Assembly (NCBI RefSeq): GCF_011762045.1
Contig: NZ_JAASQS010000001.1
Span: 211,868-275,867 of the forward strand
From: Rhizomicrobium electricum
GTDB taxonomy: Bacteria > Pseudomonadota > Alphaproteobacteria > Micropepsales > Micropepsaceae
Length of the DNA: 64,000 nucleotides
Direction of reading: 5' to 3'
Made by a program: the position numbers and the translations under genes. The notes under the pieces are model-generated. The model did no database searches. It was given only the letters and a program-made list of their open reading frames with translations, and was not told where the DNA came from. This document shows, in pieces, positions 33,614 through 43,054 of this stretch (position 1 is its first letter; every line of letters begins with the position of its first letter).

Positions 33614-35140
33614 ATGACAACGAACTCCGCGAAGCCTCAAGGCATGGGTGCGCACATGCTGCGCGGGTCTGCCTGGATGATAGGCTTACGTTGGGCAATG
33701 CGGCTGATAGGCGTTGTCAGTACCATTATCCTGGCCCGTCTGCTGACCCCGCAGGACTTCGGCGTCGTCGCGGTGGCGATGATCCTGGTCGGCCTGTTCG
33801 AGATGCTTAATCTCACCGGCCAATCGGCGGCGATCGTGCGCCACGACGCCCCCACCCGCGAGCACTACGACAGCGCCTGGACCGTTACGCTGTTGATCGG
33901 GATCGCCATCGCGGTGGCCATTCTGATCGCTGCACCGTTTACCGAACTCTATTTCCACGAACCCCGCGCGATCCCGGTGATGCAGTGCCTGGCCTTCCGC
34001 GCGGTGCTGGGCGGCCTCGAAAATATCGGCACGGTGGATTTCTCGCGCGAGCTGCGCTTCGACCGCTTCTTCATCTACAACGTCCTCACCAAGATCCTGC
34101 AGTTCGTGCTGACCGTGGTGCTGGCCATCATGCTGCACAGCTACTGGGCGCTGGTGATAGGCATCCTCGCCGGACAAGTTTCGCGCACCATTCTCTCCTA
34201 TGTGATGAGCCCGTTCCGGCCCCGCCTTTCGTTCGCACGGACCCGTGAAATATGGGGCTTTTCGATCTGGACCTTCGCCCGGTCGGTGGCGATGTACCTG
34301 CAGACCCAGGTCGACAACATCGCCATCGGCGGCATCGCCGGGTCGGCAATGATGGGCCGCTATACGGTGGCCAAGGATATCGCCGCCAGTCCGACCCAGG
34401 AGATCATGAATCCGATGGTCGCCGCGCTGTTCCCGGTGATGAGCAAATGCCGCCAGAACCCCGTCGAACTCCGGCAGCTTTACCTGCGGATGCTGGGGTG
34501 GTCGGCGATCGTCTGCCTGTCGACCGGCGTCGGCGTGGCGATGGTGGCGCAAGATCTGGTGGCGGTGGTGCTGGGCCCGAAATGGACCGATGCCACGCCG
34601 CTCGTGGTATGGATGGCGCTCAACGCCGCCACCGCTGCCGTGCTTTCAGGCACTCCGACGCTGCTTGACGTCAAGGGAATGCCGGCCATGGGCGCCCGCA
34701 TTCAATGGTCGCGTTTTGCCGTGTTCACCGCAGTGGTCTTCATCGTCGCCTGGACGACGCGCAGCGTAATGGCGGTGGTCGAAACCCGGCTGATCGTATC
34801 GGCGCTGTTCATCCCGTCGGTTATTTTCGCGGTGCAACGCGCGACCGGCGTGCCGGCACGCGATTACTGGACGGCGATGTGGCGGCCGTGCGCCGCTGCC
34901 GCCGCCATGGCACTGGCGATATTCGCCTTGAACGCCGTCCTGCCGTTTACCGGTGCCGGACGCATGGTGCTCGACATCCTGGTCGGCGCGGCGACCTACG
35001 CCGGTGCGGTCTTGGCGCTGTGGCATCTCAGCGGCCGGCCGGAAGGCGCGGAAGCCGACATCCTCACGCTGTGCCGGCGCGTGCACGTCCGGCTGATGGC
35101 TTTGCGCCTACCCCAGACCGCGGATGAGAAACGGGCCTAG
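33614..35140 (+). CDS. Polysaccharide flippase, Wzx/WzxC-like
   Basis: 508 residues, about 12-14 membrane helices, MOP-superfamily polysaccharide transporter (WzxC/Polysacc_synt_3 type). The start LRGSAWMIGLRWAMRLIGVV with ILARLLTPQDFGVVAVAMI is characteristic. It should flip undecaprenyl-linked repeat units to the periplasm for polymerisation. GGGAG precedes ATG by four bases. The last 33 bases overlap the convergent FemAB-like gene. Confidence 0.9.
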   Translation: MTTNSAKPQGMGAHMLRGSAWMIGLRWAMRLIGVVSTIILARLLTPQDFGVVAVAMILVGLFEMLNLTGQSAAIVRHDAPTREHYDSAWTVTLLIGIAIAVAILIAAPFTELYFHEPRAIPVMQCLAFRAVLGGLENIGTVDFSRELRFDRFFIYNVLTKILQFVLTVVLAIMLHSYWALVIGILAGQVSRTILSYVMSPFRPRLSFARTREIWGFSIWTFARSVAMYLQTQVDNIAIGGIAGSAMMGRYTVAKDIAASPTQEIMNPMVAALFPVMSKCRQNPVELRQLYLRMLGWSAIVCLSTGVGVAMVAQDLVAVVLGPKWTDATPLVVWMALNAATAAVLSGTPTLLDVKGMPAMGARIQWSRFAVFTAVVFIVAWTTRSVMAVVETRLIVSALFIPSVIFAVQRATGVPARDYWTAMWRPCAAAAAMALAIFALNAVLPFTGAGRMVLDILVGAATYAGAVLALWHLSGRPEGAEADILTLCRRVHVRLMALRLPQTADEKRA

Positions 35141-36184
35141 GAAGTTCGCCACCGGTAACGGCAGCTTCTTCCAGGCCGCGATGAACATCGCGTATTTGGG
35201 GTTGTTGGGATTTTTCTGGGGGAGTTCGGAGCCGGGCGACAGGTAGTACTCGTACTCCAGCCATTCCGGCTCGAAGCCCCAGTTCTTCTTGTAGGCGAAC
35301 GCGCCGGTATCGGCCTTGCTGCGGCCGAAATCGAAAGCCGTACAGCCGCGGCGGGCGGCATGGCGCATCGTTTCCCAATAGACAAGATCGTTGGCGCCGG
35401 ATTTGCGCGCCGCCAGAGTGCCGCCGCCGTAGTACGGAAGCACTGTGCCGTTATGGTAGAAATTCATCACCGCACTGACGGGCACGCCGCCGTCACGGAT
35501 CACCATCACATCGCAATCGCTGCCGAAGGCGGCGCGCAACGCGGAAAACCAGCGCTTGGGGAATACCGGCGTGCCGAGATTGCGCACGCTTTCGGAATAG
35601 ACCCGGAAGAGCGCGTCAACGCCCTCTTCCGCCGCAGCGGTCAACGATCCGGAAATGGCCTTGCGCACCACGGCGCGCTGTTTGCGCGGAATGGCCTTCA
35701 GATTGGCATCGTCGTCGGCCGCCAGCGGGCGGACGAAGCAGGCATAGAGACCGGTCTTGGCGATCCAGCCCGGACGGGTGGCCTTGCGGCAGCGGAATTC
35801 GACGAAGGGCGCACGCAACTGGGCCATCAGCGCCAGCGCCGCGGAATCGAGCGCTTTGACGGCGGCGGCGTCACCGATCGGCCCGCCTTCCACCACGAAC
35901 GGCGCCGCAATCAATCCGTCGCCGAACAGCCGGCTCTTCTGATGGACCAGCGGCAGCACGCCGGCGATCTCGCCGTTGCGCTCGGCCACCAGATAGCGCG
36001 GCGAGAGCGCAAACACGTCGCGGAACAGATCGTGCCAGGCGAAACGATGGAAGAAGCTGCCTTCCGGATGGGCAAGAACGAAAGCATCCCAGGCGGCGCG
36101 ATCGCCGTCCGTTGCCGTCCGCACGAAGACACGAGTGTCCGCGCGGAGAAAGTCCCCTTCCTCCACCATTCCCTTGTCCGCCAT
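35108..36184 (-). CDS. XrtA-associated FemAB-like acyltransferase
   Basis: 358 residues with two GNAT-like halves. FRCRKATRPGWIAKT, IPRKQRAVVRKAI, the YYGGGTLAARKSGANDLVYW segment and FDFGRSKADTGAFAYKKNWGFEP are diagnostic of the PEP-CTERM-associated FemAB-related family (TIGR03019 type). Family members transfer acyl or aminoacyl groups; the acceptor here may be a sugar of the exopolysaccharide or a sorted protein. AAGGA stands five bases before ATG. Confidence 0.9.
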   Translation of the reverse strand: MADKGMVEEGDFLRADTRVFVRTATDGDRAAWDAFVLAHPEGSFFHRFAWHDLFRDVFALSPRYLVAERNGEIAGVLPLVHQKSRLFGDGLIAAPFVVEGGPIGDAAAVKALDSAALALMAQLRAPFVEFRCRKATRPGWIAKTGLYACFVRPLAADDDANLKAIPRKQRAVVRKAISGSLTAAAEEGVDALFRVYSESVRNLGTPVFPKRWFSALRAAFGSDCDVMVIRDGGVPVSAVMNFYHNGTVLPYYGGGTLAARKSGANDLVYWETMRHAARRGCTAFDFGRSKADTGAFAYKKNWGFEPEWLEYEYYLSPGSELPQKNPNNPKYAMFIAAWKKLPLPVANFLGPFLIRGLG

Positions 36185-36241
36185 TACAGTCCTTCGAGTT
36201 GGTCGCGCTTCCCGGCCGACAACCGGTGATCGGGAAGCGCG

Positions 36242-37855
36242 TTAAATCCTGGCCCGCAAGCCGATCAGCACCTGGTCTTCCGTCATATTCCCGGTCGACA
36301 CACCGACGAGACCGACGGCATCGCGATGCAAGACATGGTTGGAGAGGAACACATCGAGGTGCTCCGACAGATGGTAGTTCACCCGCATGTCGGCAGAATA
36401 GATATCGTCCCGCCCGCCGAATTCGTTGCTGCGCGACCAGCCGGCCGAAAGATCGGCGTTCATATCGACATTCAAGGTGCGCGAGACGTCGGCGCGGACG
36501 CCATAGACCGATGTGCGCGGCAGAACCGGCGTGCCCGGAGCCACGTCGAGGCGGTCGCGCTCCGATGCAAACACCGAAAGGGTGTAACGCATGCGGTCGT
36601 CGGTGTGGACGAACGAACCGTTGATCGAACGGGTGCGATTGATCGAGTTGTCGAGCGCCAGTCCGCCCGGTCCGATCGGCGAATAGCCGCCGTAACCGCC
36701 GGAGCCGAGCGAGGTTCCGAGATCGCCGAACGAGCCGTACCCTGTCGCGCCCATGTTGCCGAGACGGCCGAGGATATCGCCCTGCGGCGTCGAGATTCCA
36801 TCGGTGGCATTGACCACGAACTGCGTTCTCGGCGACAGCGACCAGCGCACCGACCCCATATAGGTCGGGAAATTATGCTGCGTGCCGGCTTGGAAAGTGA
36901 AGACGAGATCGGGCGTGGGATTGTAGGTGAAGCCGCCCATCGCAGTCGGGCCGCTGACATCGCGCGCCAGGACCGTCGAGGACTTGAACTCGCTGTAGCC
37001 GCCGACGACGAACACCTTGAGCTCGCGCGAAAGCGCGTAGTTCAGGTTTGCAATGCCTTCGGTCTGGCGCTGGGTCCGCACGCTCTGGGAAGACTGCGCA
37101 TAGCTGCCGACCACGCTCCATTGGAGCCGATCGAACCAGGTTCCGCTCGAAAACTCCTGGCTGATCGTGGTGGAAAGCGAATTGCGCGCCGGATCGACCG
37201 GCGGCACGCTTCCGCTGTTGTCCGTCGACGGACGCACGAAGAACACGCCGCCGTGCGAAGCCGAGGTCGACGAAGTGACATAATCCTTGAAGCGCAGCAA
37301 AAGCTGCGGTGACACCGAATATCCGTACGTGTCGCGCGAATTGTAGCGCGAGGTCGCGTCGCCGCCGGCCGAGATGTCGCCGACGCGGGAGAGATTGGTC
37401 GGCGTCGCAAACGCATTGGCGCGAATGAACAGCATCTCCGGGATTGCCGTCAGTTGCGAAGTCAGATTGAGCCGCTGCGAAAGATGATTGAGCCCGTGGT
37501 ACTTCGACCAATACTGGCCCGAGAGGGAATAGGACGCATCGGCGTTGAGCCGCGGGTGGTTGTAGTGAAGCGCCCCGCCGATATTGCCGCGCGTGAAGGT
37601 ATCATCGTGGCCGCTGCCGCGGGCGCTGGACGAATAGCCTTCGGCGATTTCAGCAAACACATTCCAGGTCATCGGCGGCAGAGCCGCCAGCGCGGAATCG
37701 GCCCACGCCGTGTCGGTGGGAATTTCCGCGGGAGCGGCGGGCTCAGCCGCCTCCGCGGATATTCCACACATCAGAGCCGCGGCCAAACACCAGCCGCACC
37801 TCGCGATTGTCCACGCCGAATGATCCGTCACGCTTACGTCCGTTGCGTTCGCCAC
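36242..37855 (-). CDS. XrtA-associated outer-membrane beta-barrel protein (TIGR03016-like)
   Basis: 537 residues from GTG 37855; a longer frame would run into the export gene. A signal peptide (WCLAAALMCGISAEAAE) is followed by many alternating polar/hydrophobic strands of about ten residues, with Tyr and Trp at strand ends, typical of an outer-membrane barrel, ending in QVLIGLRARI. A Gly-rich loop (SLGSGGYGGYSPIGPGG) lies at about two thirds. Position beside the export lipoprotein matches the PEP-CTERM-associated outer-membrane protein; it may be the exit channel or its partner. Confidence 0.75.
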   Translation of the reverse strand: MANATDVSVTDHSAWTIARCGWCLAAALMCGISAEAAEPAAPAEIPTDTAWADSALAALPPMTWNVFAEIAEGYSSSARGSGHDDTFTRGNIGGALHYNHPRLNADASYSLSGQYWSKYHGLNHLSQRLNLTSQLTAIPEMLFIRANAFATPTNLSRVGDISAGGDATSRYNSRDTYGYSVSPQLLLRFKDYVTSSTSASHGGVFFVRPSTDNSGSVPPVDPARNSLSTTISQEFSSGTWFDRLQWSVVGSYAQSSQSVRTQRQTEGIANLNYALSRELKVFVVGGYSEFKSSTVLARDVSGPTAMGGFTYNPTPDLVFTFQAGTQHNFPTYMGSVRWSLSPRTQFVVNATDGISTPQGDILGRLGNMGATGYGSFGDLGTSLGSGGYGGYSPIGPGGLALDNSINRTRSINGSFVHTDDRMRYTLSVFASERDRLDVAPGTPVLPRTSVYGVRADVSRTLNVDMNADLSAGWSRSNEFGGRDDIYSADMRVNYHLSEHLDVFLSNHVLHRDAVGLVGVSTGNMTEDQVLIGLRARI

Positions 37856-37883
37856 TTCACCCCGTCCCCCGCGCCACCCCGCT

Positions 37884-38510
37884 TCAGAAGTAGCTTTGCG
37901 GAATAATGATGACATCCCCCGGCGCAAGCGGCGCATTCGCCGACATGTCGCCATCCTTGATCAGATCGTCGAGGCGCAACCCGTAGCTGACTTGTTTGCC
38001 GGACACGCTCCGCACCAATGTGGCGCGGTCACCGGCGGCGAGAGGGGTCAATCCACCGACCGCAATCAAGGCATCGAGAACCGTCATCCGGTCGCGATAG
38101 GCCAAGGACTGCGGTTTCTGAGCTTCACCCACAACGCGGACCTGCTGCGAATAGGGCCCTACGAACGAGTGGACGATAACCGTAACCAACGGGTTGTTCA
38201 CGAATTTCTTTAACTGATCCTGGATATCATTCGAGAGTTCTGTGGGCGTTTTGCCCGCAGCAACGATGTCGTTGACCAGGGGCAGCGAAATCTTGCCGTC
38301 CGGCCGCACCGGGACTTCGGTCGACAATTCCTTGTTCTGCCAAACAAAAATCCCGATGGAATCACCAGCGCCGATGCGATAGGCGGTGGGGTTTTCCGGT
38401 ACTGGCGGCGGTGGCGGCAAATTGCTGGCGCAGCCCGCTGCGAGCACACTCAACGCGAGGATCACAAAAGCTATAGGACGCGATAAGCCCGCACGTGCGA
38501 ATCCGATCAT
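37884..38510 (-). CDS. Polysaccharide export lipoprotein, Wza-like
   Basis: 208 residues. The lipobox LAAGC places a lipidated cysteine near residue 27. The PES domain (YRIGAGDSIGIFVWQNKELS, VRPDGKISLPLVNDI) and an SLBB domain (VRVVGEAQKPQSLAYRD, MTVLDALIAVGGL) follow. It is the short PEP-CTERM-type exporter (TIGR03027 type), lacking the C-terminal helix of E. coli Wza, so the neighbouring beta-barrel may form the outer pore. It lies 28 bases before that barrel gene. Confidence 0.92.
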   Translation of the reverse strand: MIGFARAGLSRPIAFVILALSVLAAGCASNLPPPPPVPENPTAYRIGAGDSIGIFVWQNKELSTEVPVRPDGKISLPLVNDIVAAGKTPTELSNDIQDQLKKFVNNPLVTVIVHSFVGPYSQQVRVVGEAQKPQSLAYRDRMTVLDALIAVGGLTPLAAGDRATLVRSVSGKQVSYGLRLDDLIKDGDMSANAPLAPGDVIIIPQSYF

Positions 38511-38870
38511 GGAGAATGCCCCTGGATGTGTTCGAGGGAATCAACTTAGCGGTTAACCTGGAACTTTTCCAATACCACTTTGCATTTAACTGCGGGAACG
38601 TGTGTCTTCTCTGCATCTCCCTCGAAACCCCGTGCGGCACGCCGGGAACAGGCTTCGCCCGATTTCGTTGAGCCGGTTAATCCGATGTTCGGAAAACCCT
38701 AATTGCCACTACACCGCCTTCGTTAACCTAGTCTCTCGGGGTGCGATAGAGTCTTAAATGCATTAGCTGCCCTTACTGTTGTTCTCTCCATGTCACAATC
38801 ATTCTTATTAAAAGGTACTTTTTATAAACATTCGAATTCGTTATGGATGGGCCAGCAACCGGTGGGAAGA
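38511..38870. promoter_or_regulatory. Divergent intergenic control region (export lipoprotein / initiating transferase)
   Basis: About 360 bp between divergent starts. The right part (38790-38860) is clearly AT-rich (ATTCTTATTAAAAGG, TTTTTATAAACATTCG) against a GC-rich background, typical of a promoter. At 38634-38652 a good -24-like CGGCACG is present, but the GC of the -12 box is missing at the right distance, so a sigma-54 promoter is not supported. GGTTAA occurs at 38549, and again at 38675 (as CCGGTTAATCC). Confidence 0.4.
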
Positions 38871-40418
38871 ATGACAATGAGAAACGTTCTCGAAAGTTAC
38901 AATTCTCAGCCGACAACTAGTGCGTTCAGTCCCACGTCTTGGCACGTTCCGGTTCGCTCCTCGCGCAATGTCGAACTGCCCAGCAGCTCGGCGGCGAACT
39001 CGACAATGCGCAAGCGCTTCGTCCCCGGCTCCCGCACCACCCTCGTCGCGCTCGACGTCCTCTTCATGCTCGGGTCGATGGTTGCTCTGATTGCGGCCGT
39101 GCACGACCGGCTCGGCCTCTTCACCCTCGCCGAAACATCGCTGGTCATCGCCACCTTGGCCGTGAGCTCGATCGCGTTCGCCTACGCCTCCGGCTGCTAT
39201 CGCCACGATGCGCTGGTGAACTTCTCGACCTCCATCACCCGACTGGTGGTAGCCCTGGGCGTCGGCGCAGCACTTTCGCTCGCCCTGATCCATTTCGGTT
39301 TCAGCCAGCTGTTCGAGACGCTGGCGTTCCGCAGTGCGAGCCGCGGTCTCACCATCGTACTGGTCGGAACCAGCGCCGAGTTGTTCGGCGGCATGATTGC
39401 CCGCCCGTTGTTCCTCGCGATGGCGCGGCGCCATTGGTTTCGCCGCCACATCCTCGTCATCGGTACCGGCATTCGCGCGCATTATCTGCGCGACCTGTTC
39501 CGCCGCTCCGACCGGCGGCTGGCGGAGCTGAATTTCGTCTCCGAGGAATATCTCGGCGGCGTACCGGCGACGAACCTGCCGGGCGAACCGATCGTACCGC
39601 TGCCGAAAGTGCAATCGGTCGAGGAATTGGAAGCCAAGCTCCACATCGACCAGGTCGTCGTTGCGGTCGACGACCCCGCAGACCTGCACTTCGATCACCT
39701 GCTGCCGTGGAAAGCCAACGGCGTGCCGGTATTCGACTTCAACACCTTCATCGAACGCGAAACCGGCCGTGTCGATCTCAAATGGACGGAGTCGCACTGG
39801 CTGCTCTATTCGGAAGGATTCCGCTTCGGCTGGCTCGACCGCGCCATCAAGCGCCTGCTCGACATCGCCGCCTCGGCCTCGCTGCTGCTTTTGACCTTGC
39901 CGACGCTGGCGGTGATCGCCGTCGCCATCGTGTTCGAGGACTTCGGGCCGGTATTCTATCGCCAGGAGCGCGTAAGCCGCGGCGGGCGCACGTTCAAGAT
40001 CATCAAATTCCGCACCATGCGCGTGGATGCGGAGAAATTCGGCGCCCAATGGGCCAGCGAAAACGACCCGCGCGTGACCCGCGTCGGCCGCATTCTCCGG
40101 CGTACCCGCATCGACGAAATCCCGCAGCTCATCAACGTTCTGACCGGCGAAATGTCGATGGTCGGCCCGCGCCCGGAACGCCCGGTGTTCGTCAACCAAC
40201 TGTCGGAACAGATCCGGCTCTATCACCTGCGCCACTGCGTCAAGGCCGGCGTCACCGGCTGGGCGCAGATCAACTATCCCTACGGCGCCTCGGTGGAAGA
40301 TGCGATGCGCAAGCTCGAATACGATCTGTTCTACCTGAAGCACTTCTCGGTGCTGCGCGATCTTTCGATCATGCTGCAGACGTTCCGTGTGCTGGTATTC
40401 GCGCAGGGCTCGCGCTGA
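38871..40418 (+). CDS. XrtA-associated initiating sugar-phosphate transferase (EpsB-like)
   Basis: 515 residues from ATG 38871 (38877 is also possible, with GGGAAG upstream). Five membrane helices precede a Rossmann-like central domain, and the C-terminal bacterial sugar transferase domain has FYRQERVSRGGRTFKIIKFRTM, RIDEIPQLINVLTGEMSMVGPRPERP and KAGVTGWAQINYPYG (shortened here), matching the EpsB_2 family (TIGR03013 type). It links the first sugar phosphate to undecaprenyl phosphate and so starts the repeat unit. The 3' end overlaps the convergent gene by 50 bases. Confidence 0.92.
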   Translation: MTMRNVLESYNSQPTTSAFSPTSWHVPVRSSRNVELPSSSAANSTMRKRFVPGSRTTLVALDVLFMLGSMVALIAAVHDRLGLFTLAETSLVIATLAVSSIAFAYASGCYRHDALVNFSTSITRLVVALGVGAALSLALIHFGFSQLFETLAFRSASRGLTIVLVGTSAELFGGMIARPLFLAMARRHWFRRHILVIGTGIRAHYLRDLFRRSDRRLAELNFVSEEYLGGVPATNLPGEPIVPLPKVQSVEELEAKLHIDQVVVAVDDPADLHFDHLLPWKANGVPVFDFNTFIERETGRVDLKWTESHWLLYSEGFRFGWLDRAIKRLLDIAASASLLLLTLPTLAVIAVAIVFEDFGPVFYRQERVSRGGRTFKIIKFRTMRVDAEKFGAQWASENDPRVTRVGRILRRTRIDEIPQLINVLTGEMSMVGPRPERPVFVNQLSEQIRLYHLRHCVKAGVTGWAQINYPYGASVEDAMRKLEYDLFYLKHFSVLRDLSIMLQTFRVLVFAQGSR

Positions 40419-41622
40419 GCCCTTTCGTTTCCATCGCGGCGACGCATATCGTCTCGAACACCAGCCCGACGCTGCGCGCGGAACAGTTTTTCTCGACCAT
40501 CGCCCGCGCCTCGTCCGCAAGACGGCGGCGTGTCGGCGCATCCACCGCCAGACGCACGGCGGCGGCGGCAAAAGCCTCTTCGGTATCGGCCTTGAGGAAG
40601 TGCCGCTCGGGCTCGACCGCAAGGCCTTCGATGCCGACCGAGGTCGACACCGTCGGCAAGCCGAACGCCATCGCCTCGTAAGCCTTGATCCGCGTGCCGC
40701 CGCCGACCCGAAGCGGGATGACATACGCCGCCGCCCCTTCGAGATGCGGCCGTACGTCGTCCACGGTACCGGTGAAAATCCAGTTGAGCCTGCGCCGCGC
40801 CGCTTCCGCGACAAGACCTGCATCCGGCCTGCGCCCGATCACGCGCATTTCGGCGTCCGGCAATGCGGCGACAATCAACGGCCAGACCTTGTCCATGAAC
40901 CAGCGCACGCCGTCGATATTGGCGAGCGAATCCATCGACGCCGTAAAAGCGAACACCGGACGCACGTCATCGGGCACGGCCCGGAACGAGAAATAGTCGA
41001 GGTCGACACCGGTCGGGATGACCGACGCCAGCACACCATAATCGCGGCGGAATGCATCGCGGTCGCGCTCCGAAACCGCCACCACCGAATCGAACGCCTT
41101 GAGCGTCGCCGCCTCGAACGCGCGCATCTTGCGCAACTGGTCCTGCCAGACGAGGCGCTTCACGCCATGGGCGATTTCGCAGTGGCGTGCGAAAATCTCG
41201 GTTTCGACATTATGGGTGAACAGCACCGACACCATTTCGCGGTGCGACGGCACCAGCACGGCGGAATGCAGAAAGTCGGCGACCAGCACGTCCGCACCGG
41301 CCAAGGTCTTTTGCACGACTTTCCTTGCGGCCGCAGAACGGTCCGTCGCGACGGGAACCGGCAGCGGCGAAAACAGGTGCCGGAGCCGCGTCACGCCGAA
41401 CAGCGGACCCCGCACCGGCTCCGGCCAAGCGACAAACGCATCGCACATCGCGGCAAGTTCGGCCGCCTGGTCGGGCGGGATATCGCGCGGCGACGGCGAA
41501 ACCAGCGTGACGTGAAAACGCCCGCCCTTCAGGCCCTTCAGCACATGTGCGGTGCGGATCTTGCCGCCCATATCGGCCGGCAGCAGATATCGCGGCGAAA
41601 CGAAAACGAGGCGTGGCTTCAC
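40369..41622 (-). CDS. GT4-family glycosyltransferase
   Basis: 417 residues. LVFVSPRYLLPADMGGKIRTAH opens a GT-B donor/acceptor fold similar to the TIGR03087 group; LFTHNVETEIF, VAVSERDRDAF, VIPTGVDLDYF, FTASMDSLANIDGVRWF and VIPLRVGGGTRIKAYEAMAFGLPTV follow in order. It is coupled by ATGA to the GDP-mannose dehydrogenase upstream, so it may transfer mannuronate from GDP-ManA; that is inference. The C-terminal 20 residues, overlapping the convergent gene, lack conservation. Confidence 0.87.
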   Translation of the reverse strand: MKPRLVFVSPRYLLPADMGGKIRTAHVLKGLKGGRFHVTLVSPSPRDIPPDQAAELAAMCDAFVAWPEPVRGPLFGVTRLRHLFSPLPVPVATDRSAAARKVVQKTLAGADVLVADFLHSAVLVPSHREMVSVLFTHNVETEIFARHCEIAHGVKRLVWQDQLRKMRAFEAATLKAFDSVVAVSERDRDAFRRDYGVLASVIPTGVDLDYFSFRAVPDDVRPVFAFTASMDSLANIDGVRWFMDKVWPLIVAALPDAEMRVIGRRPDAGLVAEAARRRLNWIFTGTVDDVRPHLEGAAAYVIPLRVGGGTRIKAYEAMAFGLPTVSTSVGIEGLAVEPERHFLKADTEEAFAAAAVRLAVDAPTRRRLADEARAMVEKNCSARSVGLVFETICVAAMETKGLSASPARIPAHGTSAA

Positions 41623-42932
41623 CAGCAGATGCCTTGATAATCGGCGCCTGCCTGTTCGAGTTCGGCGACGCCCTGCAGATCGACGATGGTGCGGCCGGCG
41701 TGTTGCGCCGCAATCGCCGCGCGTTCCGCTTTGCCGACATGCCCGATCACGATGACGCCCGCCCCATCCAAGGTCTCTTCGACGGTCTGTTTCAGGAGCT
41801 TCCCGAGATGGGGGATTTCATGCTCGATGAATGCTTTGTTGGCGCCGGTGAGACGGGCCAGTTCGACGTCGCGGTCGTAGATCGCCAGCTCGTAACCCTT
41901 GCCGATCAGCTTTTCCGCCAAGGTCACCAATGGCGACTCGCGCATGTCGTCGGTGCCCGGCTTGAACGACAGACCGAAGAACGCGATCCGCCGCCGCCCG
42001 CCCTTCACGATCATGTCGAAGGCGCGGTCGACGTGACGCGCATTCGCAGTCAGCAGACTGCCGAGGAACGGGGTTTCGACATGCTCGCCGGCCGCCAGCG
42101 CGAGAAAGCCGCGCAAGTCCTTCGGCAGGCACGATCCGCCGAAGGCGAAACCCGGCTTGAGATAGACCGGGGAGATGTTCAACACATGATCCTGGCAGAA
42201 CACGTCCAGCGCGGTGCGCGCGTCGATGCCGAGGCTTTTCAGCACCGCCCCCGCCTCGTTGGCAAATCCGATCTTCACGGCGTGGAAGATGTTGCAGAGA
42301 TACTTGATGCTCTCCGCCGTACGCTCGTCGGTGGTTATGAACGGCGCATCGATGCCGTCGTAAAGCTCGCGGGCGACCGCAACAGCCTTGTCGCTCGACG
42401 CGCCGATCAGCGTGAACGGCGGCTTCTCGAAATCGGCGACCGCGCGGCCTTCGCGCAGGAATTCGGGGTTGTCGAGCAACTCCAGCCCGTCGCCAAGTTT
42501 CCGGCCCGAAGCGCGCACCAGCGCGGGCGCGATACGGTCCTTCACCGTTCCGGGCGGCACCGTGGAACGGATCACCACCGTATGGGGTGAATTTTTCCGC
42601 GCGATGGCCTCGCCGATCTGCACCGCGACATGGTCGATGGCATCCAGCGACGGCGCACCGGTCTTGCTGCTCGGCGTACCGACCGAGACCATCGAGACAT
42701 CGCTTTCCGCAACGGCAGCATAAGCATCGGTCGTCGCGGTACACCGGCGCGCCGCCACGAGTTCGGCGAGAAGTTCGGGAATGCCCGGCTCCACGATGGG
42801 CGATTGCCCGGAATTGATGAGCGCCACCTTGTCGGGATTGACGTCGACGCCGACGACCGTGTGGCCATGCTTGGCGAGGCACGCTGCGGAAACTACGCCG
42901 ACATATCCCATGCCGAAGATGGACACCTTCAT
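41619..42932 (-). CDS. algD: GDP-mannose 6-dehydrogenase (AlgD-like)
   Basis: 437 residues from ATG 42932, within one residue of Pseudomonas AlgD (436). IFGMGYVGVVSAACLAKHGH, SVGTPSSKTG and TVVIRSTVPPGTV lead to FAFGGSCLPKDLRGF with the catalytic Cys at 268, the same number as in AlgD. LLGSLLTAN-like and FFGLSFKPGTDDMRESPLV motifs, and IYDRDVELARLTGANKAFIE, also favour AlgD over UDP-glucose dehydrogenase. The product GDP-mannuronate would give an acidic exopolysaccharide. GGAG stands six bases before ATG. Confidence 0.85.
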   Translation of the reverse strand: MKVSIFGMGYVGVVSAACLAKHGHTVVGVDVNPDKVALINSGQSPIVEPGIPELLAELVAARRCTATTDAYAAVAESDVSMVSVGTPSSKTGAPSLDAIDHVAVQIGEAIARKNSPHTVVIRSTVPPGTVKDRIAPALVRASGRKLGDGLELLDNPEFLREGRAVADFEKPPFTLIGASSDKAVAVARELYDGIDAPFITTDERTAESIKYLCNIFHAVKIGFANEAGAVLKSLGIDARTALDVFCQDHVLNISPVYLKPGFAFGGSCLPKDLRGFLALAAGEHVETPFLGSLLTANARHVDRAFDMIVKGGRRRIAFFGLSFKPGTDDMRESPLVTLAEKLIGKGYELAIYDRDVELARLTGANKAFIEHEIPHLGKLLKQTVEETLDGAGVIVIGHVGKAERAAIAAQHAGRTIVDLQGVAELEQAGADYQGICW

Positions 42933-43054
42933 CGATTGCTCCGCACACAAAGTTTCATTCCACACCTTGCAGAAGGATGGTGCACAGACAAGCAAAAAGG
43001 AACCGTCAAAAAATGAATTGATTGCACCCACAAACCGATGCGAGAAGGGCCCGC

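Noticed and set aside
37856-37954. Longer N-terminus for the outer-membrane barrel
   Set aside because: It would overlap the exporter gene and is arginine-rich with no signal peptide; GTG 37855 directly precedes a good one.
38634-38655. Sigma-54 promoter (CGGCACG)
   Set aside because: The -12 element lacks GC at the required distance.
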